This document shows, one piece after another, positions 11,901-22,455 of a stretch of 64,000 nt of DNA. The notes beneath the pieces were generated by a model that was given only the letters and a program-made list of their open reading frames with translations, was not told the origin of the DNA and searched no databases. A program made the position numbers and the translations under genes. Origin of the DNA: Nautilus pompilius (taxonomy: Eukaryota > Mollusca > Cephalopoda > Nautilida > Nautilidae); assembly GCA_018389105.1 (NCBI GenBank), contig JACATO010002207.1:490501-554500 (forward strand). Reading direction: 5' to 3'. How positions within the stretch are numbered: the stretch's first letter is position 1; the number at the start of each line of letters is the position of its first letter.

Positions 11901-12435
11901 CCTACTCCACAAAGGTGAACTATTACATATCAGATGTATAGAATTTCTTCTTCTTCTTTTTTTTTTCCAAATAATTTAACTGAAAGTTATTCGGCATCAT
12001 CGTCACCCCCACGGAAACGTAGCGCACAAAAAACTAAACAGTCATAAAAAGTGGAAATAAAAGCTAAATTTGCCCAAGGAAAGAAGAAGAAGAAGAAAAG
12101 GTCTATGGAGTGTTGGGAATTTCTGAGATGATCTCATTAGCTCCCAGATTTAAATAAACTGAACCAAGTTCACTTTCTAACTAGTATCCTGCAAGAAACT
12201 GCTGGATTTTTAATTTAACCTGAATAAAGAGGTTATATCCTAAAAGGAAATAAAGCCAACATGTGCGCTAAATCGTACAATAAAGAGTAAAGCATTAGTT
12301 TCCTTATGGAGCCCACAGCACGTTAAGTATGCAGATAAAGTATCTTTTGAAACGTTAGAAAGTTCACCAAGGTAATTAGTCACATATGCATTTCTTATAA
12401 ACTACAAGATGTTTCCATCATGACAAACCTTCTAC
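8977..12435. other. Long non-coding stretch with scattered simple repeats
   Basis: It contains an (AAC)n run near 9510-9530, CA/TA runs near 9631-9663, a GT-rich run near 10225-10242, an (ACT)n run at 10845-10862, a GT/G run near 10903-10926, a (GAC)n run near 11496-11511, and (GAA)n/(TTC)n tracts near 11945-11965 and 12084-12098. A short repeat-free part near 9.98-10.14 kb retains a few CpGs. No gene was recognised. Confidence 0.5.
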
Positions 12436-12700
12436 AGTGGTGGTGCAGTGGTCGGTAGACCAATGGACTGCTAAAACTGAGATGCACCAAGTTCAAATCC
12501 CAGCCGGTTTGGTTCGGCATATCTCTCTTGTATGGTTTCTTCTCAGCTCTCCATTTTTTTAAGTCCCATCTCTAAAAATGAACAGCTCTAGTTGGGACTT
12601 TCTGAATCCCACAAATAATTCTTGACCAATTCTCAAAAGGCCCCTCCAGCCATACATAACTACTTACTTGCTTGGTCACCAGGGCAAATGCCCCCCCCCA
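12436..12700 (+). repeat. tRNA-derived SINE family A, full-length copy
   Basis: The tRNA-like head has an A-box region (GGTGCAGTGGTCGGTAGACC) and a B box GTTCAAATCCC at 12491-12501. The family body follows: GGTTTCTTCTC, CCCATCTCTAAAAATGAACA, GCTCTAGTTGGGACTTTC, and a tail CTTGCTTGGTCACCAGGG. Among copies in this window it has the most complete head and tail. Confidence 0.85.
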
Positions 12701-13129
12701 TACAAATGCCACAAGAAGCTTTTATATAATAATTTCAAAAATTTTAAAAACCAATGCTGTCTTTAGATAGAGACCATTACAACAAAATAATGATAATCAA
12801 TGTAATTTATAATCCCAACAGCAGGGATTCTCACATTCAGACCACATAATCATCATCATCTTTTGACTTTTTAAAAGAAGATTAACAAAAGCCAAGGTAG
12901 ATAATACTTGAGATGTCGCTGTGGTAAAACCCAACTGAAATAGCATCACCATAATGGTGTTTGTTTGTCCCCAGTGTAGCGAACTTGCTATTAAAATACA
13001 AACCACTGTTTATTAAAGAAATTCAAATATTTAATTCCAAGAATAAATAATACAAGCAATTTTTTTGTTGTTGTTGCAAAAATAAACAAACTTAGGATTT
13101 ATTTTTCTTTTATTTATAATTCACCTAAC
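12701..13129. other. Non-coding stretch
   Basis: No feature was recognised. It lies just upstream of the 3'-UTR-like segment and could be part of the same transcript. Confidence 0.4.
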
Positions 13130-13412
13130 ATGAGATTATTTTTTCTTCAACCTGTTATAAATCCATATTTTTTAAGTTTTTTTTTTGTTTTGTTTACTGT
13201 AAATATTTTGCAGAAACTTATTTGTGCACATTATTTATTTTGTGCACTGTGCTTTTTATATATAAATGTCTGTACTGGTGCAGTTATGTACTTACAGCCG
13301 TGTTTTGTATTTACTTCTACATATTCTGATTATCTGTAAATAGTGTTGACTAAGCTTTGTAAATGGAGACTTGGGTTGTTATCGTTTCGTTTTACAAATA
13401 AATAAATACTTT
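13130..13412 (+). promoter_or_regulatory. 3'-UTR-like segment with Pumilio-type motifs and poly(A) signals
   Basis: This U-rich stretch carries two perfect TGTAAATA motifs (about 13198 and 13335), the core bound by Pumilio/PUF proteins in metazoan 3' UTRs, and a third near-match TGTAAATG (13351). It ends in overlapping AATAAATAAATA poly(A) signals around 13398-13409, then a (CA)n tract. The mix of ATTTATTTTGTGCACTGTGC-type sequence with these motifs is typical of a long conserved 3' UTR read on the plus strand. I could not find the stop codon or coding exons it would belong to, so it is inferred from motifs only. Confidence 0.4.
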
Positions 13413-13442
13413 TTCATGCCATGGAGTACAGTGCAGAGCAGA

Positions 13443-13443
<1 letters not shown>

Positions 13444-13484
<41 letters not shown>

Positions 13485-13498
13485 GTGCGCGCACACGC
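13444..13498. repeat. (CA)n microsatellite with CG-containing end
   Basis: About nineteen CA units followed by a GCGTGCGCGCACACGC alternating purine-pyrimidine tail, a sequence type with Z-DNA potential. Confidence 0.92.
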
Positions 13499-13559
13499 AA
13501 AACACACAAATAAAATAGCAACACTTTTAGCGTTTGAAGTAGAGTTAATTTCTTTCACG

Positions 13560-14285
13560 TCTTTATTGTCATAGTCTGATGAACTACTCCACTACCATCT
13601 CTGTGCCCACCTACTGTTTGGCCTGTAGTTCAGCTTCATCAGTTGATACTTTCCGCACACAGCCACTAAACACGTGTTACTGCCAGATCATTTCAGGTTT
13701 TGCTGAGAAAAGGACTCGTCTACTGCTGGAATACCTATGATTCTTCTCGCGGTAATTTGACACTACGCTAACAACCCCCTCTTTCAGGTCACAGTCCCCA
13801 CATTAGCTGAAACCTGCCGTGCAGGTGCACAAACGTTCTCAAATCAGGGAACAAAACAACAACACAAGTTGAACCTGGAGGGTGGCAGGGAGCTTGGATC
13901 CACGGCTGGGATTATGCTGACAAGCTGCCAATTTGCAACATAAGAGAGGAGTGTACTGTCTGAGGGTCAGCAGAGCTCCTCCTCATCAGTGCAATTAACA
14001 ACAGAAAACTTTTAGAGATCACAACATGCTGGTCAATGGAATCTTAATCATCATGATTTTATTACAGATTCAGCCTGCACAATTAACTACCTAAGATGGG
14101 GGAAGAAAAAACCTCTCACTCTCACACACACTGTATATACTTACACAAGTAAAACATCTTTACTCTTCTCTCTCATATTTATTGTTATGTAAGTGCTATA
14201 TGGGCATGGCCTTCTATTTTTTTGTCATGGCAGTCAAAGATGAAATAAGAACAATACAAGGTGGGGAAAATGTAATCATAATCAT
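13560..14285. other. Repeat-poor non-coding stretch with some CpG
   Basis: Between about 13.64 and 13.85 kb several CpGs persist (for example CACGTG within AACACGTGTT near 13671 and CTCGCGGTA near 13747), unlike the flanks. No frame or repeat was recognised. A regulatory role is possible but unproven. Confidence 0.35.
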
Positions 14286-14874
14286 TTGCATAATTCTATT
14301 TCAGTATCTGTTAGAATACTGACTGGTTTTACAGTTATAACTGATCCCTTTTGTAAAGTCAGTCTGTCAGTGCTAGTAAGCTGCTACCATTCACATGAAC
14401 AGAAACAGATGCTGAGAGGGCAGGAAGCTTTTAACAACTTATTGTGCACATCTGCTTTATCCCTTACAAGTGTTTACATGCCTTGCTCATACAACCCAAC
14501 TTTGGCAAAACTGGTACAAAAAAACTCTCCAGGTTACAGCTCACAATTTAAATGGGCCGATTTGAAAAGGGTTAATCTGTTTGATGAACCGACATCTGAT
14601 GAGAAAATTCTAAAAGGAAGGAAGGAAACTGAAACCAAACATTCATTATCCTTTTGCAATTTTTCTAATTTTTTAAAAATATTAATTAACTAAAATGAAC
14701 ATTTCAGGAATTCCAGGTTTTCTGCGCTTGGTTTTGTTTCATTAATATAAGCAGGCAGGGAGCTGTAATGTCTAAAAACACAAAGCAGATGGGGCAAGGA
14801 ATTATCAATGGTTTTCTTTTAAATAGTTGACACTGTTAATCTATATACTTCCATTTGTTCACTAGAAAAATTAT

Positions 14875-14898
14875 ACACACACACACACACACACACAC
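14875..14898. repeat. (CA)n microsatellite
   Basis: About twelve CA units. Confidence 0.9.
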
Positions 14899-14968
14899 GT
14901 GCATATTCACTAATATTAATCCATGGAGATAGCTTAGTTAATTATAATCAATCTCACCATTATTAAGC

Positions 14969-15056
14969 TACTAGGAATGTTCAAATGAAACTCAGTTGGA
15001 TGCCATTACAGCAGTGCTACTTTTAGCTTGGTTCCAGTTGAACGCCCCCAGTGTAT
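14969..15056. mobile_element. Palindromic MITE family M, copy 3
   Basis: The left end is well preserved (TA, then CTAGGAATGTTCAAATGAAA, then CTCAGTTGG). The right end is GCTTGGTTCCAGTTGAACGCC followed by CCCAGTGTA. The centre TGCCATTACAGCAGTGCTA is shared with other copies. The flanking TA fits Tc1/mariner-type insertion. Confidence 0.85.
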
Positions 15057-15365
15057 AAGTTCAAGATTCTTGCAACGTCGCCAAACAATTAGCTGGTTTA
15101 TCATCATGAAAACGTCTTAGGTGAATCCATAGATTCTCTCAAATTCCTTACATATCCCTGGTCTTCACTTTGATGTTGCTTGCAAGTATTCATTTGACTT
15201 AAGACAAGTTTTGAGCTGCCTAAAACCTCTGTTTAAATTTGTTTCACTCCCAGTTTTTTTTTTTTTTTAATTTTCCTAATTTTTGGTGATAAAAATATTA
15301 GCAATAAACTTGATCAGTTCCTTACTTTTTTTTAAAACACGTTTTGTATATGTACATCATGTTTA

Positions 15366-15380
15366 GGGTCACAGTGACCC
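15366..15380. promoter_or_regulatory. Perfect palindrome GGGTCACAGTGACCC
   Basis: The 15-bp palindrome contains GGTCA-N3-TGACC, identical to the classical inverted-repeat-3 element bound by estrogen-receptor-type nuclear receptors. It lies some 240 bp upstream of the piggyBac relic. It may instead belong to the transposon's own 5' region, where short palindromes are common. Function is unknown. Confidence 0.45.
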
Positions 15381-15599
15381 AAAGTGTGTGTATGTGAATG
15401 TGCTATGTTTATGCAAAATTAACTCTTTTTTTTTTTTTTTGTTTTTGCACTTTTAAGTTAATTGTTTTTATTTATAGTTGTGTGAGCTTACCAGTGTCAT
15501 GTTTTCCTCAATATTACCGTGACAGTATCTGTCTGGGTTTGAGGCAAAACATTGGTAGTCATAGGTACTTTCCAGTTGAAGAAGTTTTAGCAGAGTAGT

Positions 15600-17690
15600 A
15601 GAGAAACAATGTTGAGAGGAAAGTATTAGAAATTGAGGATATTAATGGTGATCATCCTGACTTCTGCAATTAATCCTATTTAGATTGTGAGGATTTGGAT
15701 AATGAATATCCTGAACAGAAGTGAAATCTTCAGATCTAGAGATAAAAAAATACAGTGGATGCATCTTCATGACCAAGGGTCAAGGCAGGCTGTCAAATGC
15801 AAACATTATCTAAATGGTTCCAGGATCTACTTGATAAGTTATAACATGCATACATGACATAAAATTGTTTCAATCTTTTCATGCCATCAACAATTGTAAT
15901 TTCATTCTGGAAATTACCAACTTGGAACGCAGGCATGTCTTTGGCAAAAAAATGGATTGACATTGATTGCATGTACATCCAAGCTTATTTTGGATTACTT
16001 TTGTTAGCAAGAATTTATAGGTTCAACAGAGAAGCAACTGCTAGCCTTTAGAATGCTGAAACTGGCTGGGTTCTGCTTCCTCGCCACCATGTCTCTTAAA
16101 GTGTTCCATAACATTGCTTAACTGATTCAATTTGACAATCATGAGACCAGATTCAGCTGGCATAAATGAGACAAAAAATTGACCACCATTTGAGAAGTAA
16201 GGAAAAAATGAGTTGAGATTTTGCCCCTGCTGTACAATCCAGGTTCAAATGTTACCATGAACGAACGTTTGGTCTTCTTCTTGGGGTGCTGTCCCTTAAG
16301 GCAGTAAATGCCTAATAAACCAAAACAGTACAATGTGAAGTTCTTGGTGGTCTGTGATGCCAAATCCAGCTATGTCTGGAACATTCAAGTGTACACTGGG
16401 AAACTGTCTGGCAAAGCCCTGAAATGTAATCAGGGGATGAACATGGTATTGGATATGTTCCAGAGATTACAAAGCCATAACATGGTGGATAATTATTTCA
16501 AAACATATTGGCTTATAGCCAAATTCCTGAAGAAAAATACAGAATGCTGGAGATGATAAAGGAAAGGGATCTGAAGCTTCCAGCAGATATCCTACAACTG
16601 AAAGATTGCGTAGTTCATTCATCCATATTTTTTTCATGCTGACAAATACAGTTGTTTCTCACCAAGCAAGAAACAACAAAACTGTTCTTGTTTATGAGTG
16701 CACTGCACAAGGATGAAAAGTCTATGGAGGAAACGAGAGGAAGTCCCACCTCATCAGACTATTGGCCAGCTAGACCTGCTAACGAGCCACCTGCTGGCCA
16801 ATACTGTTGTTCTACAAACAGTTAGCTGTGCCAACATACAATGCCTTTATCTTGTGGATAGAAATCCATTCAAAGAGGAACTCCAAAAAAACTGTCAGCA
16901 CAGACTTTTTCAGAGATGCTGGGGAAGGCTCTAATTGGACACCCCCCTATCAGAACCAGATCTGGGGTGCTTAGAGAACCTGTAGCAATTGCTTTGCTGC
17001 AGAATGTTCACACACCAGGTGAATGAATGTGCAACAGCAGCAGCAACTACCGGCCCTGTGGGGCAGGTTAGCTCCATAAGGGGACCGTTGCTCCTGTACC
17101 GGGTTCAATCCCAGGTTGGGGTCGGAGGAGGCTTGTCGCTGATGATCGCCATAGCGTGAAACAGCTGTACGGCATTTCCTTGGTGCCCAACGTGAGAGAG
17201 ACCTCCCGGGTCCTTGGGGCCCCCAGTGTCGGATGGACCGGGCCGCTTGTCGGCTCAACGAACATCTCCCAGTTACGAGGACTCGGCATTTGGACGTCCA
17301 ACTCGCTTAACAACAACAACAACAACAGCAACAGCAGCAGCCCGACGCGAGAGCGACCTCCAGGGTCCTTAGGCCCCCCTCCTCCCTGGTGTCGCATGGA
17401 CCGGGCCGCTTGTCGGCTCGACGAACATCTCTCAGTAACGAGGAGGACTCGACAGAGAACAGGCCACTTGTCTTTATGGGATGCAATGCCATTGGCAGAG
17501 CCTTGTTCGGAAGTCCAACTCGCTCAACAACAACAACAACAACAGCAGCAACTGGCGGGAATGGGAAAAAAATGAGCCAGATGCTGCTTTTGCCATCCAG
17601 CAATGACAACAAGATGAATAAGATGAATATCACCTAAGAGAGATGCAAAAAGCATTTCTGCAAACATAGCTTCACATTCTGCTTGTAATC
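15600..17690 (+). pseudogene. Decayed piggyBac-family transposase
   Basis: One reading frame, broken by several stops, follows the piggyBac order. An acidic N-terminal part lies near 15.62-15.72 kb, then YIQAYFGLLLLARIYR (from 15974), ATMSLKVFH and DNHETRFSWH, then LLYNPGSNVTMNERLVFF. That is followed by LRQ-stop-MPNKPKQYNVKF, CDAKSSYVWNIQVYTGK, MVDNYFKTYWLIAKFL and ANIQCLYLVDRNPF. The first catalytic Asp of the DDD triad is Asn here (AAC at 16260-16262). The second, in VDN, is kept (GAT 16488-16490). The third is uncertain. A Cys/His tail (RCKKHFCKHSFTFC) lies at about 17641-17682, beyond an inserted SINE. Stops at 16305-16307 and elsewhere show the gene is dead. Ends with TTAA duplications were not located. 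Confidence 0.9.
17049..17542 (+). mobile_element. GC-rich tRNA-derived SINE (family C) inserted in the piggyBac relic
   Basis: The head has an A-box-like GGTTAGCTCCATAAG (17066-17080) and a B box GGTTCAATCCC (17102-17112). The body is present twice: the block CGGGCCGCTTGTCGGCTC followed by ACGAACATCTC occurs near 17239 and again near 17401. Each body copy ends in GTCCAACTCGCT then (CAA)n. Identical flanks CAGCAGCAACT at 17038-17048 and 17543-17553 are the target-site duplication. The element splits the piggyBac catalytic region from its Cys-rich tail. Gln/Asn-rich open frames across it are read-through of the CAA tails, not genes. Confidence 0.85.
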
Positions 17691-19274
17691 CGTGCTATGT
17701 AATGTATACTAGTGACCTTTATCCTTAATCCTAAACAGAATTGCAATTTTTTTCTTTTTGCATTAAAAAGTTTTTATTAAATAAAATCTACCTTTCTTAT
17801 AGTTAAAATTAAGAACATTAACTATTATTTTTTATCCTAGCCACTAAAAATTCGGATAAACCTGAAAAGCAACAATGGGACTAAATTCTCAACATAATAT
17901 GAGGTTAATCAGTAATGTATAATGTTTGCATTCACATAGTTATGGTCTCTTCACACAACCCAGAGATCAGTAATGTAAGAGATATCTCCCAGAACTTTTC
18001 TCACTTTTGGGTAGTTCAAAGTGAGAGAGATGAAAGATAACAATGAATTCATGCTCTTAAAGAAGAGAGCTGCGTAAATTTCTTCAAAATCATGGCCAAC
18101 CGTTATCTAGCATAAAAAGCAAAACTAACTGCAAGTGTGTGTGCATGTGTGTGAAAAATTTGTGATATGCGGTGCAGATAATGCAATCAAAGAAAAGCGA
18201 TATACAGATTGCCTGTTGACGCCTTGGTGAAACGTTGCCAGATTTGGAAAATGCTGTTAATCTCTCCCCACCCCCCCCCGGATGTGTCAGAATAGGAATT
18301 TTATAATTATTTAGTTTTTAAGTAAACATCAGTGTTCTGATAATAGCTCACTTGGCATTCAAAGACAACTTAAAGTCAAATCATTCCACAAAGATGGACA
18401 TGCTGAAAATCTTGTTTTCCATAAAGTTGATGATAAAAGTGGCTGTTATTTCACTAGGAGTGACTGCTTTCCATCACTATTAATGAATAACCATAAGAAA
18501 GCTGCACATGTTAATGGCGGCTGGTCAAATACACTCCACAAACTGCAATTGCACTGCTGGGTAGGCATGATTATTTTAATCAAATAATTTTATTATATAG
18601 CTAAAATACTAATTGTTTTCATGAATGCTGATAATCATAATTAATCAATCAACAGTCAGTATAATATTAAATTCTATTTTTGTAAAAATATCCACTTAGT
18701 TGTAGGTATTGATATTGTATTAATATTATATGCACATTTGTATATTATGCATTTAGCCAATGGTAGTGATGTTTTGCCAACTTTTTTTAAATTTGGTTTG
18801 TTCACCACAAATATGTTTTTTTAAGTTATAAACCTGAATAAAATTGGGAAAATAACCAGCCAACCAGCCAACAACGTATTACAGAGAATGGTAACAGGCC
18901 AATGAATGCCTTATGACAGTAAACTGCTGTTACTCATAGCTTAGTATTCCTTCTGAATTTATTTACTGTGTTGTCAAAATCAATTACTTAAAATTATCTT
19001 TATTAATATTTTTCTCTGGCAGGGGGTTAATTATTCAGAATTTTTGGCCATGATGTCAACTTAATCAATTCACCTTGTAAGACAACAAGCATTTAAAAAT
19101 TTTTTTTTGCAGATTTAATAAAATTAACCCTAACTAAATAATTCAAGCATGCACAGACATCAAATATAAACATTAAATAACTCAAGTTATAATAGTTAAC
19201 TATATTGTTGCAAATATTTTGAAAGTTAATTTGGAAGGAAGAGGATGTTCATTGTTTGAACTGCATTTAGCTTT
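17691..19274. other. Non-coding stretch
   Basis: No gene or repeat family was recognised. A GT-rich run lies near 18136-18153 and a C homopolymer near 18271-18280. Confidence 0.5.
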
Positions 19275-19463
19275 CTAGTGTTGGCAGAATTTTTTTGTGA
19301 CTGAATGTATCTTCCAGATGCTTCTCAGCAGCAAATAAGTCTTTTTCTCATCTAATACCATACTACTGTTGTTATGACATCTAGCAACAGCACAATATGT
19401 CTTCCCCATTGTAGGAAAATTCAAAAAGAACAACACTGATGAACAATAGCTACACTTAAGCAA
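19275..19463 (-). pseudogene. Possible THAP-type zinc-finger fragment
   Basis: On the minus strand the internal methionine begins MGKTYCAVARCHNNSS, which matches the start of THAP domains (a short basic lead, then C-x4-C and an Asn/Ser-rich loop). The later CysXXHis pair and the AVPTIF-like end of the domain are not recognisable in this 62-codon frame. THAP domains open P-element-type transposases and some transcription regulators. I read this as a small fragment of a P-like transposon or a lost exon. The evidence is one short motif only. Confidence 0.3.
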
Positions 19464-20909
19464 TGAATGACCTGAAGGTATAATTGAAAGCTCTTATTTC
19501 TTTTCACTATGGAATTCAGGGGAGATAAATTATAAGAGGCAAAATTGCACTCAACTGCCTTTGTGCCACAAAATAAATCTTAATTATTTTCTTTTACAAT
19601 GCAGTCAGTTACAGTGTATTACCACCATCTGTTCTGAATTACTTCTGGCATCACAGCAAGAATGAATTCTATCCAAAGCCGTTTCAGACTTGCATGAAAG
19701 CTTGGCAATACACCATGCCGTGAAGCAGTAAATAGTGGCCATGTAACTTAATCTATTATCTAGGGTTTTATTGGAACTGCATATACAAAGTAAAAATATA
19801 TATATTTATAGAAATAACATTAGCTAACAATGGCGTAAACGTAAAGAGTTTCGGCGGCTGACTGGTACACAAAAACCTAGGCAGAAGCTGGAATTCAGCT
19901 AAGCAAAGTCATCTATTTTTTAAGACCAGTGTCTTTCTAATTTTATTTTCCTTTATGCCAAAAGAAAACTCACTTCAGACAAGACTTGGCCCCTTCACAT
20001 TAGACATGAATTCTGTGGACCCTAGCTGCTGCTCACTTACTTTCTTATGAGAAACAATAGGTTCACTGGAGAGAAGATGGAACCATATGCAAAAGCAGTG
20101 CTGCAGCAGTGTCAGGTATTTTGTCTACTAATAGCTTCAAACTAAAAAAAAAACAACAAAATAATGTATTACCATTTATTGATTCCTTTCCCCTTGTTTT
20201 TATGTTAGGAACCAGATGCCAGAAATATTGAAGAAATCCCTATTTTTTTTTTTTTTTTCTGCAGAGGGTTTGAAGGAAGAGCTAACGAATCAAATGGATG
20301 AGTAGTTTATCGTCTGAAGTTATCCCTACTCTGAGATGGAACAAGACTTTTGGCCAGAAGAGAAGGGTCCACTCTTCAATTATTTATCTCCACTGGTTCC
20401 AGTCAAACTCTAAAGCATTAATCACAAAACTCTAAATGCACCTGCTGTTCAAGAAACCCTTAAGGGATCTGAATTTTAAAAACGCTGGAAGTTTTCCACA
20501 AAAGTTCAGTTAAAAAAAAAATATATATATATATATAGACACAAACATTTGTGGTGTTTTACTGCCATCAAAGCTTTTAAAGATGTAATGATTTTACTGC
20601 TCACATGTGACACTTAACAGCGAAGAACCTGGTGAGTCGTTATAGACTGTGGAGGTCAACTTTTTCAAACACCAAGTAAAGACATCAGTTACTCTTTTCC
20701 AGAATTCACGATTTAAAAAAAAAAATCCAAGCAAAAATATAATGCAAATAAACAAACAAACAAATAAATATTTTCTTTTTTCTTTTCTCTCTACAAAGAC
20801 CTAAAATTAATTTGGAGAAAAATTCTTGGCCAACAAGAGTTCTAACAAGCATTTTGCACTGGTTCTAATCTCAATCGACCACGTTTAACATCTGTAAATA
20901 ACTTTCTAC
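19464..20909. other. Non-coding stretch
   Basis: It contains an (AT)n run at about 20519-20538 and T/A homopolymers near 20242-20259 and 20716-20726. No gene was recognised. Confidence 0.5.
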
Positions 20910-21000
20910 TTGTGTGGGAGCCTTCAACCTCCACCTATTTCACATCTGCTGTACATGCCAACAGCTGTGGACTTCTTTTTCGGACTTGTTTTGTTTTTTT

Positions 21001-21054
21001 CTCTCTCTCTCTCTCTCTTCTCCCACCCTCCTTCCAAAAAAAAAAAAAAAAAAC
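21001..21054. repeat. (CT)n tract followed by an A18 run
   Basis: A (CT)9-type tract at 21001-21019 is separated by a pyrimidine-rich bridge from a run of about 18 A residues (21037-21054). Confidence 0.9.
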
Positions 21055-21071
21055 AAACTAAAGCGACAGAT

Positions 21072-21165
21072 TTCCAAAATGGCACAAAACATATGGCACC
21101 AGAAGATGTGAGTCTCGAGTCTTGTTACTATCATCAGATTGTGCATAGTACTCACGCACGAATTG
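21072..21165 (+). CDS. Candidate coding exon, unrecognised
   Basis: An open frame reading NGTKHMAPEDVSLESC and on through HQIVHSTHARI ends exactly at a strong splice donor (G|GTAAGT, 21166-21171). A possible acceptor (GCGACAG) precedes it, but the upstream tract is mostly A rather than pyrimidine, which weakens the case. A second donor-like GTGAGT lies inside. Composition is protein-like and the segment adjoins a CpG-retaining island at 21.5-21.7 kb. It may instead be a first exon or a chance frame. No family was recognised. Confidence 0.22.
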
Positions 21166-21504
21166 GTAAGTACCACTAACATACTGACTTGCTTTTCACA
21201 GCTTGCTAGACCCTTCCTTCCCTAACCGAAACAACCTAAGCATTGGCTGGACCAATGAACTCAAACAGTCTACATATCGTCCGTATTAGGGCCAAAACAT
21301 ATCTGCGTAGACAAAATGATTGATGTTTATTGCTAAACACAACAGTTCTGGGATAGGTAGAACGATCAGCTACATAGTTAAAAGGTTTGGGGTGCTTATA
21401 GCAGAGGTCAACTCCTTTTCTTCTTTTTTTTCCCCCCTTCGTCAACAAAGCTGAGTAAGAAATTGGTGGTGATTTTTCAACCTGAACACCTGCAGAAAGA
21501 AAGA

Positions 21505-21705
21505 AACACGTGGTTCACAGCTGACAACACGCAATGCATCTTATGAAGCTGGAAGCAAAGCCAGAATCGACATGAATGAGATGAAAACACATGTTCTATT
21601 ACGCTTACAGATGTTAACCGTACTTTCTGAACGCGCCGCCGCTTCTATTTCCGATATCTGCTTTCCTCCAGGCGAGGGCACGGTTTCAAAAATGCGTAAT
21701 CATAG
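21505..21705. promoter_or_regulatory. CpG-retaining island
   Basis: About thirteen CpGs lie in 200 bp here, including the run AACGCGCCGCCGC near 21630 and an E box CACGTG at 21509-21514, while the surroundings have very few. The segment is free of recognised repeats. A plus-strand frame crosses it (MLTVLSERAAASISDICF), so a coding exon is also possible. A promoter or enhancer is an inference from composition only. Confidence 0.35.
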
Positions 21706-21794
21706 AAAGTCAGTCTTACAATTTCTCTACAGTAACTGGGAGACGAGTTGGAACCCCCCCTCTCTCTCTCTCGTTATTCTCCAAAATTAGTTGT

Positions 21795-22145
21795 AAAAAA
21801 AAAAAAAAAACAAAAAAAAATTTTGTTTCGCCATTTTTTTTTTCTTCTTCAACATTTTGTTTATCAAATTCTGTAAAGATAAAGACTTTAACAGAATAGT
21901 TCTTCTCAAGCCCTGGAGAATGTAAAATAAGAAATAAGGGGAAATCGGCAGGGAAAAGATACCTAGCAGAAAAGTCAAAGAGGGTAAACTTTTAAATGAT
22001 CAGAAATTAATTTCTTATCGACACTTAGTTATCATTTTCTTCTAACCGGAGAAATTCTATATCTGTCGCTTTTGTATTTTTTTTTTATTTGCTCAAACAT
22101 ATTAAAGTAATATAACAAAACAAACCAACGATTTCCTTTCTTCAA
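21795..22145. other. A/T homopolymer-rich stretch
   Basis: Long A run (21795-21810), T runs near 21836-21842 and 22078-22086; no gene was recognised. Confidence 0.5.
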
Positions 22146-22149
22146 AGAT

Positions 22150-22455
22150 GAGGCAATCCAGCCAAATCAACATTTTTAGAAAGGCTTTTGGAAGAGAAAG
22201 CACACACAGAGGCTGGATGTCTCTTCGTCTCCATACCCTGAAGCCTATAAGGGAGACATGTATGTCGAGTTGTCTGTGAGAGGGCGCTGCTAATTCCATG
22301 CCTTCTATTACCTTCTCTTTATTATTTTTTAGATGTGGAAGGAAAATCAAGCAGCCAAAAGAAACTATGCTAGGGAGGTATGCCAGACTGGGAACTGAAT
22401 CAAACCCTGAACCTTAGCATTCCACTACCAGTAGACCACTGCAATACTCCAGAGC
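22150..22455 (-). repeat. SINE family A, reverse orientation
   Basis: On the minus strand the head reads GCAGTGGTCTACTGGTAGTG, then GGTTTGATTCAG (B-box relic), AGTCTGGCATACCTCC, and the body TTCCTTCCACATCTAAAAAA. The inner end, TGTCTCCCTTATAGG, corresponds to the tail of other copies. The outer 3' limit (near 22150-22240) is uncertain. Confidence 0.72.

Noticed and set aside
14286-14693. 135-codon plus-strand frame
   Set aside because: No domain, no splice signals at its ends, and the C-terminus is Asn/Phe-rich as in chance AT-rich frames.
17156-17633. Overlapping Gln/Asn-, Ser/Thr- and Cys-rich frames on both strands
   Set aside because: They lie inside the SINE with (CAA)n tails and are shadows of the repeat.
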